DNA from: Actinomycetes bacterium
GTDB lineage: Bacteria; Actinomycetota; Actinomycetes; Actinomycetales; Microbacteriaceae
Direction: 5' to 3'
Length of the DNA: 8,340 bases
Assembly (NCBI GenBank): GCA_023386675.1
Contig: JAEWJG010000111.1
Coordinates: 1 to 8,340, forward strand
Numbering within the stretch: the stretch's first letter is position 1; each line of letters starts with the position of its first letter. Both the position numbers and the translations under genes were made by a program. The notes beneath the pieces were generated by a model that had not been told where the DNA came from, did no database searches, and saw only the letters and a list, made by a program, of their open reading frames with translations. Shown one piece after another: positions 1 through 5,296 of the stretch.

Positions 1-164
1 TCGCGCAGGAGGGCGTCACCACCGTCATCCCGGGCGCGCGCTCGCCCGAGCAGGCGCGCGCGAACGCCGCGGCCGCCGCGGTGGAGCTGCCCGCGGCCTT
101 CGACGCAGCCGTGCACCGCATCTACGACGAGCACTTCCGCGCCGCCATCCACCCCCGCTGGTAG
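1..164 (+). CDS. Aldo/keto reductase, C-terminal fragment (5' end outside window)
   Basis: This is the last 53 codons of a gene that begins before the window; the reading frame starts at base 3 and ends with TAG at 162-164. The visible peptide runs from a VTTVIPGARSPEQARAN segment to a C-terminal IYDEHFRAAIHPRW. The IPGARSPEQ..N block is the conserved C-terminal strand/helix of aldo/keto reductases, where the Arg and Asn help hold the 2'-phosphate and adenine of NADPH. Such enzymes are cytosolic NADPH-dependent carbonyl reductases; the substrate cannot be judged from this fragment. The catalytic Asp-Tyr-Lys-His residues lie upstream, outside the window. The gene converges on the minus-strand gene ending at 276. 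Between them lie a pyrimidine-rich stretch (about 176-214) and a palindromic repeat that may act as a shared terminator. Family assignment is fairly secure; subfamily is not. Confidence 0.8.
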   Translation, partial: AQEGVTTVIPGARSPEQARANAAAAAVELPAAFDAAVHRIYDEHFRAAIHPRW

Positions 165-214
165 CCCCACCCGGCTGCCCTTTCCGCACCCTCCGCCCTC
201 CCTTTCCCTCCGCC

Positions 215-271
215 GAAGTGCGGCTTCTTGTGCACTTGTACGGCATGTCGACCGCAACTAGCTGCACCTCG
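215..271 (+). repeat. Left copy of 57-bp palindromic element flanking the DUF559 gene
   Basis: Read on the plus strand, this copy aligns without gaps to the reverse complement of 1206-1262, with 45 of 57 bases identical by my hand count. The same-orientation alignment gives only about 32 of 57, so the copies are inverted. The best conserved parts are the outer ends (GAAGTGC at the left, CAACTAGCTGCACCTCG at the right) and the central ATGTCG/GTGTCG region. The ends still form a decayed palindrome (about 15 of 21 pairs). A nested inverted repeat AAGTGC (216-221) / GCACTT (232-237) is intact. The copy sits between two convergent genes, where a hairpin could terminate transcription in both directions. 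Confidence 0.7.
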
Positions 272-275
272 GTGG

Positions 276-1148
276 TCATCGGCGGGCGCGGAGAAGGTGG
301 CGGAGGCGCGCGACGAGCTCGCTGGGGGCCCGGAGGTCGGATGCGGTGACGCGGACCATTCGCCAACCCAGGTCTTCTACGCGTTCGCGACGTCGGATGT
401 CGCGTTGCCATACGTCTCGATCGACACGGTGCACGTCGCCTTCGTATTCGAGGGCGACGCCCGCCTCCACGTAGGCGAGGTCGACCCGGGCGACGAAGCC
501 GCCGCGCGCGTCGACGATCGTATGGTTGAGCCGCGGCTCGGGAAAGCCGGAGCTGACGAGGATCATGCGGAGGCGTGTCTCGCCTGGCGACTCCGACCCG
601 CTCCGGATGTGATCCAGCGCCCGGCGCGCCCGACCGATGCCGCGCCTTCCCGAGGACGCGGCGATCGCGCCGGCGAGTTCCTCGCGGCCGGACAGCGGAC
701 TCCCGCCGCCGACCAGGAAGTCGCCCGCGATGACGAGCGCCGAGCCGCCGAGCAGCTGAGCCAGGTCCAGCCATGTCTGCTCGGGCGTCGTGACCGGGAA
801 GCCGTCGACGTGTCGCACCTCCCAGCGCGACAGCTTGTGCCCGACGAAGCCGTCGATCTGAGGCGCCCTGCACGGATCGGGAACGCTGACATGGATGTCG
901 TCAGGCAGATCCTGGGGCAGAGGCACGCCGTAGAGGATGGCAGCGGTGATGTGGCTGAAGGCGAAGTCCACGCGTCGATGCAGGGCGTACGCCCTCAGCC
1001 GATCGGCCAGCCCGGCGTGCGAGCCGACCAGCCGGATCCCGCGGATGGGTCGCGCGAGGGCTGCTGAGCGCAGCCGGTGCGGGCTCACGCCGGAGGCGAG
1101 CGCCGGCCCCACGAGGAACGGCCGCCGGTCGAGATGCGAAGATTCCAT
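276..1148 (-). CDS. DUF559 / PD-(D/E)XK-like domain protein with AbiEi-like N-terminal half
   Basis: A 290-residue protein of a kind common in Actinobacteria. The N-terminal half (about 1-120) resembles the winged-helix and linker region seen in AbiEi-like proteins: a short helical segment with VSPHRLR, then FSHITAAILYGVPLP and DIHVSVP. The C-terminal part (about 185-290) looks like a DUF559 domain of the Vsr/PD-(D/E)XK nuclease superfamily. It has E190 in a GETRLRMIL helix, D223 in RVDLAY, E234-Y-E236 in ALEYEGDVHR, and then the R/E-rich helix with GWRMVRVT. The lysine of a classical (D/E)-x-K is Glu here, as I recall for DUF559 proteins generally. The ATG at 1148 is chosen because the longer frame from GTG 1259 would translate the palindromic repeat and a TTATCCACA motif. 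A weak AGGG lies about 10 bases upstream. Its function is not established; nuclease activity or a toxin/defence role is inference. No transmembrane or signal segment is visible. Confidence 0.75.
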   Translation of the reverse strand: MESSHLDRRPFLVGPALASGVSPHRLRSAALARPIRGIRLVGSHAGLADRLRAYALHRRVDFAFSHITAAILYGVPLPQDLPDDIHVSVPDPCRAPQIDGFVGHKLSRWEVRHVDGFPVTTPEQTWLDLAQLLGGSALVIAGDFLVGGGSPLSGREELAGAIAASSGRRGIGRARRALDHIRSGSESPGETRLRMILVSSGFPEPRLNHTIVDARGGFVARVDLAYVEAGVALEYEGDVHRVDRDVWQRDIRRRERVEDLGWRMVRVTASDLRAPSELVARLRHLLRARR

Positions 1149-1186
1149 CCCCGCACCCTGCCATCGCAGAGCCGCACCTACCCGAC

Positions 1187-1195
1187 TTATCCACA
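1187..1195 (+). promoter_or_regulatory. TTATCCACA, perfect match to DnaA box consensus
   Basis: The nine bases match the strong DnaA-box sequence TTATCCACA exactly. The site lies in the 5' region of the DUF559 gene, about 40 bp upstream of its ATG at 1148 and next to the palindromic repeat. A single 9-mer can occur by chance, and no cluster or AT-rich tract surrounds it, so an origin is not supported. It could be a DnaA-responsive operator or simply a conserved part of this gene family's leader. Confidence 0.35.
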
Positions 1196-1201
1196 GCCCG
1201 G

Positions 1202-1267
1202 CTCGCGAGGTGCAGGTAGTTGCGACCGACACGCCGCGGAAGTGCGCAACTACCTGCACTTCGCGAG
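1202..1267. repeat. Right copy of palindromic element: 23-bp near-perfect hairpin, 20-nt loop
   Basis: Arms 1202-1224 and 1245-1267 are complementary at 22 of 23 positions. The only mismatch is G1209 opposite T1260, which would be a G-U pair in a plus-strand transcript. The 20-base loop is 1225-1244. Within it sits a second, overlapping inverted repeat, GAAGTGC (1239-1245) / GCACTTC (1256-1262), so two alternative folds are possible. The core 1206-1262 is the inverted, diverged copy of 215-271. It begins one base past the MFS stop codon (1269-1271, minus strand), so it lies in that transcript's 3' end and could act as a terminator or RNA-stabilising hairpin. There is no T-run of the classic intrinsic terminator type on either side. 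Confidence 0.85.
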
Positions 1268-1268
1268 G

Positions 1269-2492
1269 TCAGGAGGGCTGCACGGGGACGGGCTCGGTGT
1301 CCGGGATGGGGGAGGCGTCGCGGCCGCGCAGGTCGGGGTGGACGCGGTGGGCCAGCGCCGGGACGACGAAGCCGACCAGGGCGAAGGCGCCGGCGACCCA
1401 GAACGCGCCGACGGCGCCGATGCCGTCGATGAGGAAGCCGGCCACGGCGGAGCCGAGCGCCGCGCCGATCAGCTGGCCGGTGCCGACCCAGCCGTACGCC
1501 TCGGCGGTGTCGGAGAACTTCACACTCGCCGAGACGATCGCGAAGAGCACGGCGAGCGCCGGCGCGATGCCGAGCCCGGCGATGAGCAGCGTGAGGGAGA
1601 GGCCCCACCACGACCAGAGCATGAAGGTCGACAGCACGATGCCGATGAAGACGATGAGCATGCGGCGTGCGGTCGCCCACGGCCCGATCGGCACGTGACC
1701 AAAGGCGAGGCCGCCGACCAGGGAGCCGAGCGACCAGATCGCGAGGACGATGCCGGCGAGCGGCGAGCCCTCGCCGAAGGTGGCCACCACTCCGGCCTCG
1801 ACGGCGGAGCACGAGCCGATGAGCAGGAAGCCGACGACCGTGGCGAGCAGTACAGGGGGACGCGCCAGCACCGTCCCGAATCGCCGCTTGCTGCGCGGGA
1901 TGCGCACCCGCCCGACCTCGGGCGAGGCGATGAACCAGAACCCGCCGGCGAGCATGATCGCGACCGACATCAGGATGCCCTCGACCGTGCCGATCTGCGT
2001 CGAGACGAAGGTGATCGCGACGGGCCCGGCGATCCAGATGATCTCCTGCGCGGACGCGTCGAGCGAGAACAGCGGGGTGAGCTGCCGCGAGTTGACCATT
2101 TTGGGGTAGATCGTGCGGACCGCCGGCTGGATGGGAGGCATGCACAGCCCGGCGAAGAACGCGACGCCCATCGTCAGCGGGATCGGCATGACGAACAGGC
2201 CGATCGCGGCGACCGCCGCCGAGCAGAGGAGGAGCGTCGTCCAGAGCACCAGGCGCATCCCGAGCACGCCCATCAGGCGGCTCGTCATCGGGCCGGCGAT
2301 CGCCTGCCCGATGCTCATCGCGCCGAGGACGAGGCCGGCAGCGCCGTACGAGTCGTGGACGCGCTCGATGTGGAGGAGGAACGCCAGCGACAGCATGCCG
2401 AACGGGAAGCGCGCGGTGAGCTGAGCCGCGATGATGCGGGCGACGCCCGGCGTCTTCAGAAGGCTCGAATAGCTGCTCACAACGGTCAACAC
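1269..2492 (-). CDS. MFS family transporter
   Basis: A 407-residue, strongly hydrophobic protein with about 12 predicted membrane helices in two groups of six, separated by a charged cytoplasmic loop around residues 190-210 (VGRVRIPRSKRRF). The loop after the second helix, GPMTSRLMGVLGMR, is a degenerate form of the MFS motif A (G-x3-D-R-x-G-R-R). The start KTPGVARIIAAQLTARFPFGM is typical of a group of small actinobacterial MFS permeases, usually annotated as drug or metabolite exporters; the substrate cannot be read from the sequence. Two starts are possible: GTG at 2492 (used here) and GTG at 2480, giving an MSSYSSLLKTPG start that looks more like family members. Neither has a clear Shine-Dalgarno, so a leaderless or weakly translated message is possible. 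The C-terminal tail is Pro/Asp-rich. It is divergent from the nrd operon and shares its upstream region. Confidence 0.88.
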   Translation of the reverse strand: MLTVVSSYSSLLKTPGVARIIAAQLTARFPFGMLSLAFLLHIERVHDSYGAAGLVLGAMSIGQAIAGPMTSRLMGVLGMRLVLWTTLLLCSAAVAAIGLFVMPIPLTMGVAFFAGLCMPPIQPAVRTIYPKMVNSRQLTPLFSLDASAQEIIWIAGPVAITFVSTQIGTVEGILMSVAIMLAGGFWFIASPEVGRVRIPRSKRRFGTVLARPPVLLATVVGFLLIGSCSAVEAGVVATFGEGSPLAGIVLAIWSLGSLVGGLAFGHVPIGPWATARRMLIVFIGIVLSTFMLWSWWGLSLTLLIAGLGIAPALAVLFAIVSASVKFSDTAEAYGWVGTGQLIGAALGSAVAGFLIDGIGAVGAFWVAGAFALVGFVVPALAHRVHPDLRGRDASPIPDTEPVPVQPS

Positions 2493-2538
2493 TATCGGTC
2501 CGATCGAGGTCGTCCAGGGGCTCCCACAGGACTCGTGT

Positions 2539-2555
2539 CACCCCTTCGCGGGGTG
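2539..2555. repeat. Short perfect inverted repeat in divergent MFS/nrd promoter region
   Basis: CACCCC (2539-2544) and GGGGTG (2550-2555) are perfect complements around a 5-base loop TTCGC. The element overlaps the first candidate DnaA box and lies between the two divergent genes. It could be an operator half-site pair or a small hairpin in a leader; nothing in the sequence decides this. Confidence 0.4.
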
Positions 2556-2571
2556 TGGAAACTGTGCATAA
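2554..2571 (-). promoter_or_regulatory. Two abutting DnaA-box-like 9-mers upstream of nrdA
   Basis: On the minus strand, 2563-2571 reads TTATGCACA, a full match to the DnaA consensus TTWTNCACA. The directly adjacent 2554-2562 reads GTTTCCACA, matching 8 of 9. A weaker third site (2584-2592, TCGTCCACA, 7 of 9) has the same orientation. In E. coli the nrdAB promoter is known to bind DnaA upstream of the start. The same logic here is inference, based on the tandem arrangement and position 27-45 bp upstream of the first NrdR-like box. Confidence 0.5.
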
Positions 2572-2597
2572 GTTGTCCCCACCTGTGGACGACACGC

Positions 2598-2645
2598 CCA
2601 CTAGATGTGGGGGGATGGAAATGTCCGAGGCCCGCTATATAGTGG
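2598..2645 (+). promoter_or_regulatory. Pair of NrdR-box-like sites upstream of nrdA
   Basis: NrdR binds pairs of 16-bp palindromes (consensus ACACWATATATWGTGT) that lie 15-16 bp apart in front of ribonucleotide reductase genes. Here 2598-2613 (CCACTAGATGTGGGGG) matches about 10 of 16 and 2630-2645 (GCCCGCTATATAGTGG) about 11 of 16. The spacer is exactly 16 bp, so the centres are 32 bp apart, about three helical turns. The second site overlaps the candidate -10, where a bound repressor would block RNA polymerase. Repression when dATP is plentiful is the known NrdR mode of action; its use here is inferred. The nrdR gene itself is not in the window. Confidence 0.6.
2616..2643 (+). promoter_or_regulatory. 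Candidate promoter of the nrd operon
   Basis: TATAGT at 2638-2643 matches 5 of 6 bases of a sigma-70-type -10, and TGGAAA at 2616-2621 matches 4 of 6 of TTGACA, with a 16-bp spacer. The -10 lies inside the second NrdR-like box. Transcription would begin around 2650, giving a leader of about 40 bases. The -35 is weak, so this is a candidate only. Confidence 0.4.
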
Positions 2646-2676
2646 TCGAGCCGCTGGGTGATGCGGCATCAGGAAG

Positions 2677-2690
2677 AGGGAGAGACAGTG
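2677..2690 (+). promoter_or_regulatory. Shine-Dalgarno that fixes the nrdA start at GTG 2688
   Basis: A purine-rich AGGGAG (2677-2682) stands 5 bases before GTG at 2688-2690, within a longer GGAAGAGGGAGAG run. The in-frame GTG at 2658 and ATG at 2661 have no such site. They would add ten residues (MMRHQEEGET) that translate the ribosome binding site itself. The protein from 2688 begins MAITVVKRNGERE, the normal start of an ATP-cone. Confidence 0.7.
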
Positions 2691-5174
2691 GCTATCACAG
2701 TCGTGAAGCGCAACGGCGAGCGCGAGCCGTACGACGCCAACAAGATCAACCTGGCCATCGAGAACGCGGCCCAGGGTCTGGACGAGAACATCACGTGGGT
2801 GACGCAGATCGCGAGCGAACTCGAACTCACGCTGTTCGACGGCATCACGACGCAGCAGCTCGACGAGGCGGTCATCCAGGTCGCCCTCCAGAACGTCAAG
2901 GACGACCCGGCGTTCGACACCGTCGCCGCACGCCTCCTCCTCAAGACGATCTACAAGCGCGTCCTCGGCGACTACGAGAGCCACGACGAGCTCGTGCAAC
3001 TCCACGCCGAGCGCTTCCGCGGCTACATCGAGCGCGGCGTCGCCGAGACGCTGCTCGACGGCCGCTTCACCACCGCGTTCGACCTCGACCGCCTCGCCGG
3101 CTACCTCGACCCGTCGCGCGACGAGCTCCTCAAGTACATCGGCGTCGTCACCCTCAACAACCGCTACGGCATCAAGGCCCGCAACGGCGACTCCCTCGAG
3201 GTGCCCCAGTTCTTCTGGATGCGCATCGCCATGGGCCTCTCGCTCAACGAGGCCGACCCCACCAGCCACGCCCTCGCGTTCTACGAGAAGATGTCGAAGC
3301 TCGAGTACCTGGCGGCCGGCTCCACCCTCGTCAACGCGGGCACCGCGTACCCCCAGCTCTCCAACTGCTTCGTCATGGAGATGCAGGACGACATCGAGCA
3401 CATCGCCAAGAGCGTCCGCGACGTCATGTGGCTCACCAAGGGCACCGGCGGCATCGGCCTCTCGGTCACCAAGCTGCGCGCGCAGGGCTCGCCCATCCGC
3501 TCGAACAACACCACGTCGACCGGTCCGATCCCGTTCATGCACACGATCGACTCGGTGCTGCGCGCGGTCAGCCGCGGCGGCAAGAAGTTCGGCGCCCTCT
3601 GCTTCTACATGGAGAACTGGCACATGGACTTCCCGGAGTTCCTGGACCTGCGCCAGAACTCGGGTGACCCGTACCGCCGCACCCGCACGGCGAACACCGC
3701 GGTGTGGATCAGCGACGAGTTCATGAAGCGCGTCCAGAACGACGAGGACTGGTACCTCTTCGACCCGCTGGAGGTCGCCGACCTCAACGAGCTGTACGGC
3801 AAGGCGTTCTCGGAGCGCTACGCCCACTACGTCGCCGAGGCCGAGGCCGGCAACCTCAAGATGTTCAAGAAGATCAGCGCCCGCGCGCAGTTCAAGGACA
3901 TCCTGATGAGCCTGCAGACCACCAGCCACCCGTGGCTGACCTGGAAGGACACGATCAATAACCGCGCCCTCAACAACAACACGGGCACGATCCACCTCTC
4001 CAACCTCTGCACCGAGATCACGCTGCCGCAGGACCGCGACAACGTCTCGGTCTGCAACCTCGCGTCGATCAACCTGACCCGTCACCTCGTCGACGGCAAG
4101 ATGGACTGGGAGCGCATCGAGGCCAGCGCCCGCCAGGCGGTCCGCCAGCTCGACAACCTCATCGACATCACGGTGTCGAGCGTGCCGGAGGCGGACTACT
4201 CCAACCAGCAGAACCGCGCGATCGGCCTGGGCGTCATGGGCTTCACCGACGTCGTCGAGAAGCTCGGCCTGAGCTACGAGAGCGAGGAGGCGTACGCCCT
4301 GATCGACGAGATCATGGAGCACGTCTCGTACGCGGCCATCGACGAGAGCGCCGACCTGGCGCAGGAGCGCGGCGCGTACCCGAACTTCGAGGGCTCGCGC
4401 TGGTCGAAGGGCCTCGTGCCCTACGACTCGATCGCGCTCACCGAGGCCGACCGCGGCGTCCCGATCACCGTCGACCGCACGATCCGCCTTGACTGGGACC
4501 GCCTGCGCGAGAAGGTCAAGGGCGGCATGCGCAACGCGACCCTCATGGCCATCGCACCGACCGCGTCCATCGGCCTCGTCGCCGGCACCACGCCCGGCTT
4601 CGACCCGCAGTTCTCGCAGATCTTCAGCCGGTCCACCTCGTCGGGCAAGTTCCTCGAGGTCAACCGCAACCTGGTCGAGGCGCTGCAGGAGCGCGGAATC
4701 TGGCGGGACGTCCGCGAGGCGATCCTGCGCTCGCAGGGCGACATCCAGAACATCGCGGAGATCCCGGACGACGTGAAGGCGACGTTCAAGACGAGCTTCC
4801 AGCTCTCGCCGTACGCCTTCATCGAGGTCGCGGCCCGTGCGCAGAAGTGGATCGACCAGGCGATCAGCCGCAACATGTACCTCGAGACCCGCGACCTCGG
4901 CGACATGATGGACATCTACTACGCGGCCTGGGAGAAGGGCGTCAAGACGACGTACTACCTCCACATGAAGCCGCGTCACCAGGCCGAGCAGTCGACGGTC
5001 AAGGTCAACAAGGCCGAGGAGATCTCGGGCGGTCGGAAGGGCTTCGCCACCGTGGGCGCCGGCGTGCCGGCCACCCCGGCTGCGGCTCCGGCCGTCACGG
5101 AGACGGCTCCGGCTGCCGCCCCCGCTCGTCGTGGCTTCGGCTTCGGAGGTCTGACCGGGGGTGACAACAAGTGA
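2688..5174 (+). CDS. nrdA: Ribonucleoside-diphosphate reductase, large subunit R1 (alpha), lacking its C-terminal Cys pair
   Basis: Catalytic subunit of class I ribonucleotide reductase, reducing NDPs to dNDPs in the cytosol together with R2; 828 residues from GTG 2688. An N-terminal ATP-cone (about 3-93, VVKRNGEREPYDANKI) should give dATP/ATP on-off control. The ten-stranded barrel carries the redox cysteines C227 (LSNCFV) and C456 (VSVCNLAS), and the radical site N439-L-C441-T-E443, equal to E. coli N437/C439/E441. Y756-Y757 (KTTYYLHMK) are the radical-transfer tyrosines. After these comes an unusual tail: a linker rich in Ala, Pro and Val (about 785-813), then RRGFGFGGLTGGDNK and the stop. 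No cysteine occurs after Y757, whereas R1 proteins normally end with a Cys pair that passes electrons from thioredoxin or glutaredoxin to the active site. The missing pair seems to be in the overlapping mini-gene at 5171. First gene of an operon with nrdB and sseA. Confidence 0.96.
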   Translation: MAITVVKRNGEREPYDANKINLAIENAAQGLDENITWVTQIASELELTLFDGITTQQLDEAVIQVALQNVKDDPAFDTVAARLLLKTIYKRVLGDYESHDELVQLHAERFRGYIERGVAETLLDGRFTTAFDLDRLAGYLDPSRDELLKYIGVVTLNNRYGIKARNGDSLEVPQFFWMRIAMGLSLNEADPTSHALAFYEKMSKLEYLAAGSTLVNAGTAYPQLSNCFVMEMQDDIEHIAKSVRDVMWLTKGTGGIGLSVTKLRAQGSPIRSNNTTSTGPIPFMHTIDSVLRAVSRGGKKFGALCFYMENWHMDFPEFLDLRQNSGDPYRRTRTANTAVWISDEFMKRVQNDEDWYLFDPLEVADLNELYGKAFSERYAHYVAEAEAGNLKMFKKISARAQFKDILMSLQTTSHPWLTWKDTINNRALNNNTGTIHLSNLCTEITLPQDRDNVSVCNLASINLTRHLVDGKMDWERIEASARQAVRQLDNLIDITVSSVPEADYSNQQNRAIGLGVMGFTDVVEKLGLSYESEEAYALIDEIMEHVSYAAIDESADLAQERGAYPNFEGSRWSKGLVPYDSIALTEADRGVPITVDRTIRLDWDRLREKVKGGMRNATLMAIAPTASIGLVAGTTPGFDPQFSQIFSRSTSSGKFLEVNRNLVEALQERGIWRDVREAILRSQGDIQNIAEIPDDVKATFKTSFQLSPYAFIEVAARAQKWIDQAISRNMYLETRDLGDMMDIYYAAWEKGVKTTYYLHMKPRHQAEQSTVKVNKAEEISGGRKGFATVGAGVPATPAAAPAVTETAPAAAPARRGFGFGGLTGGDNK

Positions 5175-5248
5175 ACAGCACCAAGATCGAGGAGTACTAC
5201 GTGCCGGTCGACCCGATGGACGACCTGCAGTGCGAGTCCTGCCAGTAA
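5171..5248 (+). CDS. 25-residue peptide ending CESCQ: apparent detached redox tail of R1
   Basis: The frame starts at GTG 5171-5173, overlapping the nrdA stop (GTGA, 5171-5174), and ends at TAA 5246-5248. An in-frame TGA at 5162 means no longer version exists. The product is charged and ends DPMDDLQCESCQ, with C21 and C24. A CE(S/A)CQ-type end is the usual extreme C-terminus of many bacterial R1 subunits, where the two cysteines re-reduce the active-site disulfide. The nrdA product just upstream lacks any such cysteines, so this peptide probably supplies them in trans or by association. A 4-base stop/start overlap suggests translational coupling; GGGGG at 5157-5161 is a weak ribosome site 9 bases ahead. 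Alternatives are a one-base sequencing error or true frameshift (one extra G near 5171 would fuse the frames), or recoding, although no good slippery heptamer is present. Confidence 0.65.
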   Translation: MNSTKIEEYYVPVDPMDDLQCESCQ

Positions 5249-5296
5249 GCCGTCGACACGGCACCCGCGCGTAGAAGCAACGAGGAGAACGAGACC

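Noticed and set aside
228..1067. Plus-strand open frame opposite the DUF559 gene
   Set aside because: No family resemblance, and the minus-strand frame has conserved DUF559 motifs.
215..1262. Insertion sequence with terminal inverted repeats
   Set aside because: The enclosed protein is DUF559-like, not a known transposase, and no flanking target-site duplication is evident just outside the repeats. Kept as an unexplained repeat-gene association instead.
1187..2592. Possible chromosomal origin because of several DnaA-box-like 9-mers
   Set aside because: Only a few boxes, far apart, no AT-rich unwinding region, and no dnaA, dnaN or recF nearby. Promoter control of nrd is a simpler reading.
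1077..2642. 521-codon plus-strand open frame across the MFS gene
   Set aside because: Its translation is an Arg/Asp/Glu/His-rich low-complexity sequence, as expected for the antisense of a hydrophobic membrane-protein gene. The minus strand gives a coherent transporter.
5157..5175. Programmed -1 ribosomal frameshift joining nrdA to the CESCQ frame
   Set aside because: The codons before the stop (GAC AAC AAG TGA) contain no X-XXY-YYZ slippery heptamer. The in-frame TGA at 5162 confines any slip to three codons. Stop-start coupling explains the overlap better.
2601..5264. Very long minus-strand open frame (887 codons) opposite nrdA
   Set aside because: High GC at third codon positions of nrdA removes stops on the opposite strand. 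The translation is repetitive Val/Leu/Asp/Arg/Glu with no recognisable domain, while the plus strand encodes a clear R1.
5249..5296. Further small gene or regulatory RNA between the mini-gene and nrdB
   Set aside because: The 48 bases hold only the GAGGAG ribosome site of nrdB; no convincing hairpin or open frame was seen.
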